From contig NZ_JACHYJ010000006.1 in the NCBI RefSeq assembly GCF_014192745.1, positions 62,001 through 126,000 of the forward strand: a stretch of 64,000 nt of DNA, in the 5' to 3' direction. The DNA comes from Luteimonas sp. RC10 (lineage in GTDB: Bacteria; Pseudomonadota; Gammaproteobacteria; Xanthomonadales; Xanthomonadaceae). Positions 46,425 through 55,925 of the stretch are shown one piece after another; the stretch's first letter is position 1; every line of letters starts with the position of its first letter. Made by a program: the position numbers and the translations under genes. The notes below the pieces were generated by a model that was not told where the DNA came from, did no database searches, and saw only the letters and a program-made list of their open reading frames with translations.

Positions 46425-48295
46425 CGGCGGACAGCTCCCAGGATCGACTGGAACAGGGTGTCGGCGGTGGAGATGATGTGCGCGGCGGCCTGGTAGGCCT
46501 GTTGCAGCTGCAGCATGTTGGCCGCTTCTTCGTCGAGATTGACGCCGGACACACTGTCACGGGCCGATTGCGCCTGCGCGTGCACCACCGCCTGCGCCTC
46601 GGCGGCATAGGCGGCATGTCGCGCGGTCGAACCGACGGCCGAGGTCAGGCCCGAGATCGCGCTGTTGAGGCTGACGTTGCCGCCGTCGAGCAGCCGCAGA
46701 TCGTCGAGGCCGGCGAGCAGGGCCGCATTGCCGTTGTCGCTGGAGCCGGCGCCAGTTGGGCCGACGGTGAAGGTGTCACCCGCGGCCGGAATGCCGTCGA
46801 GGACGAATGACCAACCGTTGGCCTCGATCCGTGCGCCCGGCGTGTAGGGGAACGGCCCGTCGCCATCGATCATGTACTGATCGCCGTCGAGGAACTCGAT
46901 GCTGGCCGCGCCCGCGAGCGCTGCCTGGGCATCGTCGACGCGCATGCCCGACGGCTTGCCGGTGCCCTGGTTGTCGAGCGCGGCATCGACACGCACTGCC
47001 GTTGCTGCGGCGATCCGCCCTGGATCGGTGATCGCCACCGCCAGCCCGCCGGCGACCTGGGCGGTGGGCTGCAGCAGGAAGCGGTCCTGCTGCGCGGGTG
47101 TGCCGTCGACGATCAGCGCGATACCGCCCACGCGCAGCGGATCGTCGGCAGTGCCGGTGCCCGCGACCGGCACCGTGGCGCCGGTGGCCGCATCGCTGGC
47201 CGACCAGGCGCCGTCGCGCCACTGCACAATCAGGTTGCGACCATCGACCGCGGCGAGGTCGGCGACGCTCGCCGACAATCGCGCCGATCCGCTGTTGGCG
47301 CTGTGGCCGGAGACCACCGGCGCGGGCACGCTGAAAAAATCGCCGCCGCGCGCGCCGGTCTGATCGACGCCGGCGGCGTGCCCGGCGTTGAACCGCATGC
47401 CCAGACCCAGCGCGATCCGGCCCAGTTCCGCCTGGCTCGGGTCCAGCACCTGGCTGCGGAACTCGAGCAGCCCGCCCAGGCGCCCGCCCATCGCACGCTC
47501 GTCAATGCGCACGGTCTGGCCGGCACCCTGTAGCGCCAACTGCTGCCGCTCGGGCCGGTAGGGATCGGAGACGGTGGTCAGCTGCGAGGCCTGCGCGCCG
47601 ACGACCAGAGCCTGGCCGCCGCTGGAGAACACATTGATCGCACCGCCGTCCTGCGGCACGGCGGTGCCGCCGGTCCAGCCGACGAGCTCGGTGATCAGCT
47701 GATCGCGCTGGTCGAGCAGGTCGGGCGAGGCCGTCGATGCACTGCTGATCCGTGCGTTGAGCTGGGCGATCTGCCCGGCCAGCCGGTTGACCTCGGTCGC
47801 GCCGGCAACCAGCCCGTTGTCGACCTCGGTCGCCAGGCGCCCGAACTCGCCGTGCAGTTGCTGGAAGCGCGAGGTCAGCGCCTTGGCGTCGCCGAGCAGG
47901 CTCTGCCGCTCGGCCGATGCCGAGGCCTTGGACGACAGCGCACTGACCGCGTCGAAGAAGTTCGACCACTGCCCGGCGATGCCGGTGGCCGATTCGGACA
48001 TCAGGCTGTCGACGCGGCCGGTGAGCGTGGAGAGCTGCTGCAGGCGGGCCAGTTCGCCGCCGCTGTCGATCAGCCGGGCATTGGCCAGGTCATCGGCGAC
48101 GCGGCGGATGTCGCTGATGCGCGTGCCGCTGCCGATGTAGCCCACGCCGATGTCCTGCGGCGTCCCGGTGGTGAACTCGACCTGCTGGCGGCTGTAGCCG
48201 GGCGTCTTGATGTTGGCGACGTTGTGGCCGACGGTCGAGAGCGCCCGCTGGAACGCGATCAGCGCGCTGGTACCGGTGGTGAGGACGTTGGCCAT
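46421..48295 (-). CDS. flgK: Hook-filament junction protein FlgK
   Basis: 624 residues. The N-terminal rod-type motif STVGHNVANIKTPGYSRQQV and the C-terminal NLDEEAANMLQLQQAYQAAA are canonical. The middle is longer than in enterics (~550 residues). A segment near 530-555 (ANGWSFVLDGIPAAGDTFTV) resembles one in FlgL. It lies 15 bases after flgJ. Confidence 0.96.
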   Translation of the reverse strand: MANVLTTGTSALIAFQRALSTVGHNVANIKTPGYSRQQVEFTTGTPQDIGVGYIGSGTRISDIRRVADDLANARLIDSGGELARLQQLSTLTGRVDSLMSESATGIAGQWSNFFDAVSALSSKASASAERQSLLGDAKALTSRFQQLHGEFGRLATEVDNGLVAGATEVNRLAGQIAQLNARISSASTASPDLLDQRDQLITELVGWTGGTAVPQDGGAINVFSSGGQALVVGAQASQLTTVSDPYRPERQQLALQGAGQTVRIDERAMGGRLGGLLEFRSQVLDPSQAELGRIALGLGMRFNAGHAAGVDQTGARGGDFFSVPAPVVSGHSANSGSARLSASVADLAAVDGRNLIVQWRDGAWSASDAATGATVPVAGTGTADDPLRVGGIALIVDGTPAQQDRFLLQPTAQVAGGLAVAITDPGRIAAATAVRVDAALDNQGTGKPSGMRVDDAQAALAGAASIEFLDGDQYMIDGDGPFPYTPGARIEANGWSFVLDGIPAAGDTFTVGPTGAGSSDNGNAALLAGLDDLRLLDGGNVSLNSAISGLTSAVGSTARHAAYAAEAQAVVHAQAQSARDSVSGVNLDEEAANMLQLQQAYQAAAHIISTADTLFQSILGAVRR

Positions 48296-48310
48296 GACGG
48301 GTCCTGGCGA

Positions 48311-49444
48311 CTAGCGGCGGGAGAACGCCTGGCCGGGCGCGTCGGCGCCGGCGAAGCGGAACGGTTGCACGGCGTCGCCGGCCTCGCGCGCGACCTCGGC
48401 GATCGTCGACAGGGCACGCCCCAGCGTGGGGCCATTGGCGATCGCGCTGATCTTGTCGGCGTAGCGCGGATCGGTGGCGTAGCCGGCCTGCTGCAGCGCG
48501 CTGGCGAAGCGGCGCACGTCGCCGCCCGACTCGAGTGCCTGGCGATAGCGCGGGTTCTGTTTGAGCAGCCGCACGTAGTCGGCGAAGCTCTCGGCCGGCG
48601 AAGCATAGGCGCGGAACTGCGCGCGCTCGTCGCGGCGCACGCCGTTGCGGTACTCGTGGGTCGTCGCGGTGACGCGCTCGCCCTGCCAGCCGGTGGCCTT
48701 GATGCCGAACAGGTTGTGCGCGGTCCCGCCATCGCCCTGGCGGATCATGCGCCGGCCCCAGCCGGTCTCGAGCGCAGCCTGTGCCACCAGTGCCCGGGCA
48801 TCGACGCCGAGTTCGCGTGCCGCGCTCTGTGCGTGCGACCAGATCGAGGCGACGAAGCCCTCGGGCGTGCGCGTGCCCAGCCGGTCGGCGGCGGCGCGCG
48901 AGGCGCTTTCCAACGCGGCCGCCCCCGGCACCAGTGCGGTCGCGGCCGCGCCGGCGGCCGAGGCGGCGGGCTGCACACGGGCCAGCAGTCGATCGATGAA
49001 GCCATCCATCGGCGACGCCGGGTTCGCGGTCTCGGCGGACGCGGCGGTGCGCCCGGCGATCAGGTCGAGCGTGCGTGCGCCGAGTGTCTCGGGCAACAAG
49101 GACCGGTCGCCGGTGTCGGCGTCCGCAGAAGGCAACGGCGCGCTCGGGTCCAGCCGCGTGTCGAGCGCCGGCGCGGCCTGCGTGCCGCCCAGTTGCCGCG
49201 CGATGGTCTTGGCCAGGCCCAGCCCCGGCCCGTCGGTCAGCGACTTGGCGAGCTTCTGGTCGTAGAGGTCGCGGTAAAGCTGATTCTCGCCCGGAAACAG
49301 CGCATCGCCGAAGCTTGCATCGCGCATGCTCTTGATCAGCATCTGCGCGAACACGCCTTCGAACTGGCGTGCGGCATCGTCGATGCGGCCGGCGTCGGGC
49401 CGCTGGCCAGGCGCAAGCTCGATGGGCGTCGGGGCGATGCGCAT
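48311..49444 (-). CDS. flgJ: Rod-capping peptidoglycan hydrolase FlgJ
   Basis: 377 residues. The N-terminal rod-binding domain (about 20-95: ARQFEGVFAQMLIKSMRDAS) is joined by an Ala-rich linker to a glucosaminidase domain (about 200-345: LVAQAALETGWGRRM with the catalytic Glu, then HNLFGIKA). It opens the peptidoglycan for the rod and caps it. The bifunctional form is typical of gammaproteobacteria. Confidence 0.95.
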   Translation of the reverse strand: MRIAPTPIELAPGQRPDAGRIDDAARQFEGVFAQMLIKSMRDASFGDALFPGENQLYRDLYDQKLAKSLTDGPGLGLAKTIARQLGGTQAAPALDTRLDPSAPLPSADADTGDRSLLPETLGARTLDLIAGRTAASAETANPASPMDGFIDRLLARVQPAASAAGAAATALVPGAAALESASRAAADRLGTRTPEGFVASIWSHAQSAARELGVDARALVAQAALETGWGRRMIRQGDGGTAHNLFGIKATGWQGERVTATTHEYRNGVRRDERAQFRAYASPAESFADYVRLLKQNPRYRQALESGGDVRRFASALQQAGYATDPRYADKISAIANGPTLGRALSTIAEVAREAGDAVQPFRFAGADAPGQAFSRR

Positions 49445-49445
49445 G

Positions 49446-50564
49446 TCAGATCACCTCCAGCTCCGCGCGCAGCGCGCCGGCCTGCTTGAGCGCCTCGAGG
49501 ATCGCGATCAGGTCGCCGGGGGCTGCGCCCACTGCATTGACCGCGCGGACGATCTCATCGAGCGAGGTGCCGCCGGCGAACTTGAACATGCGGCTGCCGT
49601 CCTGGCCGATCTCGATGTCCGAACGCGGCGCCACGACCGTGCTGCCGCGTCCGAAGGCCTCGGGCTGGCTGACATCCACGCTCTCGGTGATCGTCACGCT
49701 CAGCGAGCCATGGGCGATCGCCGCCGGCAGCACCTTGACCTGCGCGCCGATGACCACGGTGCCGGTACGCGCGTTGACGATGACCTTGGCCGGCGCCGAA
49801 CCGGCGGCCAGCTGCACGTTCTCGACCTGCGCGAGAAAACCGATCCGCGCAGCCGGGTCGTACGGCGCACGCACCGCGACGGTCACGCCGTCGACGGCGC
49901 GCGCGGTGCCCGGACCGAAACGCGCGTCGAGCGCGGCAACCATGTTGGCGATGGTGCTGAAATCGGCGCGGTTGAGGTTGAGCGTCAACTCGCCGCTGTC
50001 GCCCAGCTCCCCGGTCGCCACCCCGCGCTCGACCATCGCGCCGTTGGGGATGCGGCCCACGCTGGGGATGTTGACCGACACGCGCGAGCCGTCGCGGCCC
50101 TGCGCGCCGAAGCCGCCGACGACCAGGCTGCCCTGGGCGATCGCGTAGACCTGGCCATCGGCGCCCTTGAGCGGCGCCATCAGCAGAGTGCCGCCACGCA
50201 GCGAGACCGCGTTGGCGATCGACGAGACGGTGATGTCGATCGTCTGGCCGGGCTTGGCGAACGGCGGCAGCTCGGCGTGGATCGCGACGGCGGCGACGTT
50301 CTTGAGCTGCGGATTGACGTTCGACGGCACGGTGACGCCGAGCTCGTTGAGCATGTTGCGCAGGCTTTGCACGGTGAAGGGCGCCTGACTGGTGCGGTCG
50401 CCGCTGCCGTCCAGGCCGACCACCAGGCCATAGCCGACCAGCGCATTGCCGCGCACGCCGCCGATGGTGGCCAGATCCTTGATGCGTTCCTGCGCGAACG
50501 CGGGCAGGCACGCGCACAGCGCAAGCGCGATGACGAGCAACGGACGGTAGCGGGCAGGGCGCAT
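49446..50564 (-). CDS. flgI: P-ring protein FlgI
   Basis: 372 residues with a signal peptide ([16 protein letters not shown], cleavage before QERIKDLA). The FlgI family core is highly conserved ([19 protein letters not shown], and [13 protein letters not shown] [20 protein letters not shown]). It forms the periplasmic bushing around the rod. Eight bases follow flgH. Confidence 0.97.
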   Translation of the reverse strand: MRPARYRPLLVIALALCACLPAFAQERIKDLATIGGVRGNALVGYGLVVGLDGSGDRTSQAPFTVQSLRNMLNELGVTVPSNVNPQLKNVAAVAIHAELPPFAKPGQTIDITVSSIANAVSLRGGTLLMAPLKGADGQVYAIAQGSLVVGGFGAQGRDGSRVSVNIPSVGRIPNGAMVERGVATGELGDSGELTLNLNRADFSTIANMVAALDARFGPGTARAVDGVTVAVRAPYDPAARIGFLAQVENVQLAAGSAPAKVIVNARTGTVVIGAQVKVLPAAIAHGSLSVTITESVDVSQPEAFGRGSTVVAPRSDIEIGQDGSRMFKFAGGTSLDEIVRAVNAVGAAPGDLIAILEALKQAGALRAELEVI

Positions 50565-50572
50565 GACGGGAC

Positions 50573-51271
50573 TCAGTAGGGAGACAGCCGCGAATTGAAG
50601 AACCGGCCGAGCCAGCCCATCGCGTTGGACTGGGCGATCGCGCCACGGCCGCCGTAGACGATCCGCGCGTCGGCGACGCGGCCCGAGGGCACACTGTTGT
50701 CGGGGGCGATGTCGGCCGGGCGCACGATGCCCTGGACCTGCACCAGTTCATTGCCCTGATTGAGGCGCAATTCCTTGCTGCCTTCGACGACGAGATTGCC
50801 GTTGGGCAGACGCTGCACCACGGTGACGGTGATGCTGCCCTGCAGGCGGTTGCTCTGCGTGCTGCGGCCATTGCCGTCGAAATCGCGCTTGCCGCTGGCG
50901 CTGGCGCCAAGCACTTCGCGCCCGCCGATCGTGACCGGGGCGCCGAACAGGTTCGGCGGCGCGATGTCCACTGCGCTTTCCTTGCCGACCTTGGTCGCAG
51001 CGTTGGTCTGCGCGATCGTGCTCTCGATCAGCTGGATCGTGATCAGGTCGCCGACCTCGCGCGCGCGCTTGTCGGCGAACAGCGACAGTCCGCCGCCCCC
51101 GGCCTGGTAGATCGCGCCCTGGGTCGCATACGTCGGCGGCGCGGCGACCGGCTGGATCGGTGCCAGCGCGGGATACGGCCGGACATCGCCGGCGGCGACG
51201 CAGCCGCCGAGCAGGGCAGGCAGGGCGAGCAGCACGAGCGCGCGTGGCGTAGAAGGCGGAACGACGGACAT
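50573..51271 (-). CDS. flgH: L-ring lipoprotein FlgH
   Basis: 232 residues. A lipoprotein signal ends in LPALLGGC with the lipidated Cys24. The FlgH domain includes [20 protein letters not shown] and [20 protein letters not shown]. It forms the outer-membrane ring. Seven bases follow flgG. Confidence 0.96.
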   Translation of the reverse strand: MSVVPPSTPRALVLLALPALLGGCVAAGDVRPYPALAPIQPVAAPPTYATQGAIYQAGGGGLSLFADKRAREVGDLITIQLIESTIAQTNAATKVGKESAVDIAPPNLFGAPVTIGGREVLGASASGKRDFDGNGRSTQSNRLQGSITVTVVQRLPNGNLVVEGSKELRLNQGNELVQVQGIVRPADIAPDNSVPSGRVADARIVYGGRGAIAQSNAMGWLGRFFNSRLSPY

Positions 51272-51278
51272 GACGGCC

Positions 51279-52064
51279 TCAGACGTTGTTGTTGAGATAG
51301 CCGAGCATCGAGTCGGTGGTCGAGATCGCCTTGGCGTTCATCTCGTAGGCGCGCTGGGTCTCGATCATGCTGACCAGCTCTTCGACCACATTGACGTTGC
51401 TGCCTTCCAGCGCGCCCTGTTCGATCAGGCCCAGGCCGTTGAGGCCCGGCGTGCCGTTCTGCGCCGGCCCCGAAGCGGTCGTCTCCAGATACAGGTTCTC
51501 GCCGCGCGCCTGCAGGCCCGCGGGGTTGATGAAGTCGGTGATCGTAAGTGAGCCGATCTCCAGCGCCTGGCCCTCACCGGCCATCTGCACGGTGATCGTG
51601 CCGTCCTGGCCGATGGTCATCGCCTGCGCGCCCTCGGGGATCTGGATGCCCGGCTGCACCGCGAAGCCGCTGTTGGTTACCAGTTCGCCCTGCGGACTGA
51701 TCTTGAAGCTGCCGTCGCGGGTATAGGCCGACGTGCCATCGGGCAGCAGCACTTCGAAGAACCCACGGCCGTTGACCATCACATCGAGCGCGCGGCCGGT
51801 CTGCTGCGGATTGCCCTGCTGGAAGTCCTTGGCCGTCGACACCACGCGCACGCCAGTGCCGAGCTGCAGACCGGTCGGCAGTTGCGTCTGCGCCGAGCTC
51901 GCACCGCCAGGCTGACGCACCTGCTGGTAAAGCAGGTCCTCGAAATTGGCGCGATCGCGCTTGAAGCCGGTGGTGTTGGTATTGGCGAGATTGTTGGAGA
52001 CCACCGACATGCGCGTCTGCTGCGCATCCAGCCCGGTCTTCGCCACCCACAGTGCCTGGTTCAT
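51279..52064 (-). CDS. flgG: Distal rod protein FlgG
   Basis: 261 residues from the ATG at 52064 (MNQALWVAKTGLDAQQTRMS), with GAGG nine bases upstream. The N-terminal NNLANTNTTGFKRDRANFED and the C-terminal VVEELVSMIETQRAYEMNAK are the rod-protein signatures. A 158-base gap holding an inverted repeat separates it from flgF. Confidence 0.97.
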   Translation of the reverse strand: MNQALWVAKTGLDAQQTRMSVVSNNLANTNTTGFKRDRANFEDLLYQQVRQPGGASSAQTQLPTGLQLGTGVRVVSTAKDFQQGNPQQTGRALDVMVNGRGFFEVLLPDGTSAYTRDGSFKISPQGELVTNSGFAVQPGIQIPEGAQAMTIGQDGTITVQMAGEGQALEIGSLTITDFINPAGLQARGENLYLETTASGPAQNGTPGLNGLGLIEQGALEGSNVNVVEELVSMIETQRAYEMNAKAISTTDSMLGYLNNNV

Positions 52065-52132
52065 CGTCGTGTCCTCGATGCGGCGCACCGCGCCATCCGC
52101 AAGAAGCGATGCAATCCCCGTGCCACCGCCCC

Positions 52133-52217
52133 AAAACTGTGGTCAGCGTGCAATTTCGTCGTGGTGGCAAGACGACCCGATCCCGTCACCCCGAAATTGC
52201 ACGCTGACCCCGGTTTT
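52133..52217. mobile_element. REP-like miniature inverted-repeat element between flgF and flgG
   Basis: Two 26-base arms (52133-52158 and 52192-52217) are complementary at 24 positions. Each contains GGTCAGCGTGCAATTTCG or its complement. They enclose 33 bases. The sequence resembles the AAACTGGGGTCAG...-type ends linked to Y1/REP-associated transposases in gammaproteobacteria. It could be a non-autonomous copy. In the flg transcript it would fold into a very stable hairpin. It ends six bases from the flgF stop codon. Confidence 0.7.
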
Positions 52218-52222
52218 CAGCG

Positions 52223-52972
52223 TCAGCCGCCCAGGCGGAGCAGGCTGTTGGCGGCTTGGGCGTTGTCGTCGCCGCGCTGGATCAGCTTGACCTGCATTTC
52301 GAACTGGCGTTGCAGCTGGATCATCTGCACCAGGGCGCCGGCGGCGTCGACGTTGCTCGATTCCAGGGCGCCGGTCGTCATGACGTTGCCGACGGCCTGA
52401 GCCGGGGGTTGCTGGGGGTCGGTGCTGCGCATCAGCCCGTCGAGCCCGCGCGTGAGTCGGTCGGGGGTCGCCTCGACCACGCGCAGGCGGCCGACGATCG
52501 CCAGCGTCTGCGGGCCTTCGCCGAGCGGCACGATCGACACCGTGCCGTCCTCGCCGATGTCCAGCGCCTGGTGCGGTGGCAGCGCCAGCGGCTGGCCGTT
52601 CTCGTCGATCAGTGGATGTCCGCCGCCGGTCACCAACTGGCCGTTGGGGGTCGGCGACAGATTTCCGGCGCGGGTGTAGGCCACCCCGCCGTCGGCCGAC
52701 TGCACCGCCAGCCAGCGGTCGGGCCGCAGCGAGACATCGAGCGCGTTGCCGGTCACCCGTTGCGCACCGACCCGGCTGTCGAAGCCTTGGTCGATGTGCA
52801 TCGCGTCGATGCGCGAGGCGTGTTCGCCGCCGGGCACGCGATAGGCCCGGGTGTTGGCCAGTGCGGCCTTGAAGCCGGCGGTCTCGGCATTGGCGAGGTT
52901 GTGCGCCACCGTGCCTTGGGCCTGCAGCGTGGCGCGGGCACCGCTCATCGCGACGTAGAGGGCTTTGTCCAT
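52223..52972 (-). CDS. flgF: Proximal rod protein FlgF
   Basis: 249 residues. Starts MDKALYVAMSGARATLQAQG and has the rod motif VAHNLANAETAGFKAALANT plus the C-terminal LVQMIQLQRQFEMQVKLIQR. It begins 127 bases after flgE; no promoter was found in that gap. Confidence 0.96.
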   Translation of the reverse strand: MDKALYVAMSGARATLQAQGTVAHNLANAETAGFKAALANTRAYRVPGGEHASRIDAMHIDQGFDSRVGAQRVTGNALDVSLRPDRWLAVQSADGGVAYTRAGNLSPTPNGQLVTGGGHPLIDENGQPLALPPHQALDIGEDGTVSIVPLGEGPQTLAIVGRLRVVEATPDRLTRGLDGLMRSTDPQQPPAQAVGNVMTTGALESSNVDAAGALVQMIQLQRQFEMQVKLIQRGDDNAQAANSLLRLGG

Positions 52973-53099
52973 GGGGGGCCGGGCCTGGAGTTTCGGGGGT
53001 GAGGGCGCAAGACGAACGGGGAGTCGGCGATCCGGAGCGGGTGCGGACGTGCGTGCAACGTCGTCCTAACACCCGCCACGCGTCGACCGGCCCGGCGCA

Positions 53100-54323
53100 T
53101 CAACGGATGTTGATGACCGTCTGCGTGACCTGGTCCTGGGTCGAGATCATCTGTGCGTTGGCCTGGAAGTTGCGCTGGGCGACGATCATGTTGACCAGCT
53201 GCTCGGTCAGATCGACCGTCGACGATTCGAGCGCGCCGGCCTGCAGGTGGCCGAAGTCGGCGCTGTCAGGTACGCCAGTGCGCGAGGCGCCCGAGTCGTA
53301 GCTTTCGGCCCAGAAGTTGTTGCCCTGCGATTGCAGCCCCTGCGGGTTGACGAAGGTCGTCAGCGCGACCTGGCCCAGCGCGGCGTCGGCGCCGTTGGAA
53401 TAGCGCGCAAACACCACGCCGTCGGCCGCGATGCTGATCTCGTCGAGCTTGCCGGCCGCGTAGCCGTCCTGACGGTTGTCGCGCAGCTGGAAGCCGTTGC
53501 CGTACTGGGTCGAGCCGCTGACATCGAGCGTGACCGCGACCTCGCCAGCCCCGTTGCCCGGCACGAACGGTGTCAGCACGATGCGGCCATCGGCAGGCTC
53601 GGTCAGCGCGCCGTTGTCGGTGAAGGTGAGGGTGGCGGCATCGCCCACGCGTTCGCCGTCAATGTAGGTGTGCACCTGCCATTCGTTGGCCACATCGGTC
53701 TTGACGAAGTACGAGGTCTGCACGTGGCTCACGCCCAGCGAGTCGAACACCGTGACGCCGCCGCTCGAGGCGTTGTAGCTGTTGGGCTCGCCCGGGTCGA
53801 AGGTCGCGATCGTCGGCGGCTTCGCATTGCCGGGCAGGGTGAACTTCAGGTTGACCGCGCTGGTCGCGCGCGGCGGGCTGTCGGTGGTCAGCAGCTGCAG
53901 GTCGGTCACGCGGCCGATGTCGAAGCCGGTGCCGTTGGCGCTGGGGGGATAGACCTGCAGCCGGGCCCCGTCGGGGGTGCCGATGTAGCCTTGGTTGTCG
54001 GCCTGGAAGTTGCCGGCGCGGCTGTAGAGCCGGGTGCCGTTCTTGTTGAGGGTGAAGAAGCCCTCGCCGTCGATCGCCATGTCCAGGTTGCGCCCGGTCG
54101 GCGTGATGTTGCCCTGGGAGAACTGCTGGGCGACGTTGCTCAGCTTCACGCCTGAGCCGATCGCGTTGCGGGCCAGCCCGTAGGACGTCCGCGAGAACAG
54201 ATCGCCGAATTCCGCGCGCGATTCCTTGAAGCCGGTGGTGTTGACGTTGGCGACGTTGTTGGCGGTGACGTTGAGGTCGGCGTTGGCTGCGTTGATGCCG
54301 GACAGCGCGGTATTGAAGCTCAT
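53100..54323 (-). CDS. flgE: Hook protein FlgE
   Basis: 407 residues from the ATG at 54323 (MSFNTALSGINAANADLNVT), preceded by GGAG. The N-terminal VTANNVANVNTTGFKESRAE, the FlgE D1/D2 region and the C-terminal VNMIVAQRNFQANAQMISTQ are complete. It polymerises into the universal joint under control of FliK. Forty bases after flgD. Confidence 0.97.
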   Translation of the reverse strand: MSFNTALSGINAANADLNVTANNVANVNTTGFKESRAEFGDLFSRTSYGLARNAIGSGVKLSNVAQQFSQGNITPTGRNLDMAIDGEGFFTLNKNGTRLYSRAGNFQADNQGYIGTPDGARLQVYPPSANGTGFDIGRVTDLQLLTTDSPPRATSAVNLKFTLPGNAKPPTIATFDPGEPNSYNASSGGVTVFDSLGVSHVQTSYFVKTDVANEWQVHTYIDGERVGDAATLTFTDNGALTEPADGRIVLTPFVPGNGAGEVAVTLDVSGSTQYGNGFQLRDNRQDGYAAGKLDEISIAADGVVFARYSNGADAALGQVALTTFVNPQGLQSQGNNFWAESYDSGASRTGVPDSADFGHLQAGALESSTVDLTEQLVNMIVAQRNFQANAQMISTQDQVTQTVINIR

Positions 54324-54363
54324 GGCGGACTCCGTTGTGGTCGGGCGCGGATAAAAAGGGCGG

Positions 54364-55029
54364 TCAGTTGACGCGCAGCACGTAGCCGATCGGCGCGGTG
54401 CCCAGACCGTCGAGATCGAGGTAAAGGCCGTCGCTGCCGACCGACACGCTATCGACGCGGGCGCGCACATAGGTGCTCAGCACCGAGGACTCGCCGCTGC
54501 CCGCCAGGTGGCGTGCGGCGATGCCATAGGTCCCGGCCGGCAACCGGTTGCCGGCGGCATCGGTGCCGTCCCAGGCGAACGCGACCTCGCCGGCAGCAGT
54601 GGCCGGCACGCCGAACTGGTGCACGAGCTCGCCGTTGGCATCGGTGACGTCGAAGTTCACGATACCGGCCGACGGGGCAGCGACCAGGCCGGTCGCGCTG
54701 CCTTCGCTCGGCAGCGCCAGCTTGGCCGATGGCAGCACCACATCCCGGCCCACCAGGTTCGCGCCGCGCAGCAACTGGTCGCTGGCCATCGCATTGGCGA
54801 AGCCGTTGACCGAGCTGTTGAGATCCTGGATGCCCTGCACGGTCGAGAACTGCGCCAACTGGCCGAGGAACGCGCTGTTCTCCATCGGCTTGAGCGGGTC
54901 CTGGTGCTTGAGCTGTTCGGTCATCAGCCGCAGGAAGTCCGCCTGGCCCAGTGAGGCGTCCTTCTTGTCGGCGGCCTTGCCGCCGCCTAAGCCGAGGCTG
55001 TTGGCGATGTCGCTGGAGATCGTGCTCAT
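54364..55029 (-). CDS. flgD: Hook cap (scaffold) protein FlgD
   Basis: 221 residues. The N-terminal FlgD segment (DFLRLMTEQLKHQDPLKPME, NSAFLGQLAQFSTVQGIQDL) is followed by Tudor-like and FnIII-like domains (FAWDGTDAAGNRLPAGTYGI). It caps the growing hook and is then discarded. Overlaps flgC by one base. Confidence 0.96.
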   Translation of the reverse strand: MSTISSDIANSLGLGGGKAADKKDASLGQADFLRLMTEQLKHQDPLKPMENSAFLGQLAQFSTVQGIQDLNSSVNGFANAMASDQLLRGANLVGRDVVLPSAKLALPSEGSATGLVAAPSAGIVNFDVTDANGELVHQFGVPATAAGEVAFAWDGTDAAGNRLPAGTYGIAARHLAGSGESSVLSTYVRARVDSVSVGSDGLYLDLDGLGTAPIGYVLRVN

Positions 55030-55436
55030 CAGCGGCCCATGCTCAAGGTGGCGACGGCCAGTTCCTTGGCGGTGTTCATCATCTCCACGCCAGCCTGGTA
55101 GCTGCGCGAGGCGGAAATCAGGTTGACCATCTGCGACACCGGGTCGACGTCAGGGGCGTACACGTAACCCTGGGCATCGGCGAGCGGATGACCGGGTTCG
55201 TAGCGTTGGATCGGCGGGGTGTCGCGCTCGACAATGCCGGCGACCTGCACGCCGGTCAGCGCCGGGTCGCTGGCATGCGCGCTGGCGCGGAACACCGGCT
55301 CGAGCGGCCGGTAGACCTGCTCGGGCGAGCCGGCGACCGAGTCGGCGTTGGCCAGGTTGCTGGCCAGCGTGCTCAAGCGGACCGACTGGGCCTGCATGGC
55401 CGAACCGGCGACATCGAAGATCGGCAGGTTGCTCAT
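55029..55436 (-). CDS. flgC: Proximal rod protein FlgC
   Basis: 135 residues, normal size. The N-terminal LSTLASNLANADSVAGSPEQ and the C-terminal MVNLISASRSYQAGVEMMNT are the rod signatures; YVYAPDVDPV is specific to FlgC. Three bases after flgB. Confidence 0.96.
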   Translation of the reverse strand: MSNLPIFDVAGSAMQAQSVRLSTLASNLANADSVAGSPEQVYRPLEPVFRASAHASDPALTGVQVAGIVERDTPPIQRYEPGHPLADAQGYVYAPDVDPVSQMVNLISASRSYQAGVEMMNTAKELAVATLSMGR

Positions 55437-55439
55437 CGG

Positions 55440-55847
55440 TTACTGTCCGGTGATGGCGGTCAGCAGGGTGCGGACCTTGGATTCGAGGAAGCTCAGCGAG
55501 GCCCGGTACTCCAGCGCCGCGCGGCCGTAGGCGGCGCGCTCGGCATCGGGATCGACACTGTTGCCGTCCAGGCTGGCCTGGGCGGCGACACGCGCGACCT
55601 CGAACGGCGCCAGGGCATCGGCCCCCGGCAGCGGGATGTGATCGGCGCGCTCGCGCAGCGGCGACTGGCCGCCGGCTTCGCGCGTGCGCGCAGCGGCGGC
55701 CAGCGCGACATTGAAGTCGAGGTCGCGGGCCTGGAAGCCCGGCGTGTCGGCGTTGGCCAGGTTGCTGGCGATGAGCTTCATCCGCTGCTCGCGCAGCGGC
55801 AGCGCATCGGCCTGCAGCCCGAGATAGGACGAGATCGGATTGGACAT
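55440..55847 (-). CDS. flgB: Proximal rod protein FlgB
   Basis: 135 residues. MKLIASNLANADTPGFQARD is the rod motif; the C-terminal half (VDPDAERAAYGRAALEYRAS) fits FlgB. First gene of the flgB-L operon, with a perfect sigma-54 promoter upstream. Confidence 0.96.
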   Translation of the reverse strand: MSNPISSYLGLQADALPLREQRMKLIASNLANADTPGFQARDLDFNVALAAAARTREAGGQSPLRERADHIPLPGADALAPFEVARVAAQASLDGNSVDPDAERAAYGRAALEYRASLSFLESKVRTLLTAITGQ

Positions 55848-55879
55848 GACCGGCCTCCGGCGGAGTTCGCCGGTGACCG

Positions 55880-55895
55880 TGCAAGCGGCGTGCCA
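55880..55895 (-). promoter_or_regulatory. Sigma-54 promoter for flgB-L operon
   Basis: Minus strand: TGGCACGCCGCTTGCA, an exact match to TGGCAC-N5-TTGCA. The start of transcription is expected near 55869, 22 bases before the flgB ATG at 55847. Confidence 0.92.
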
Positions 55896-55925
55896 AGGCG
55901 TGCGGCGCGGCGGCCGCGGTCAGGC

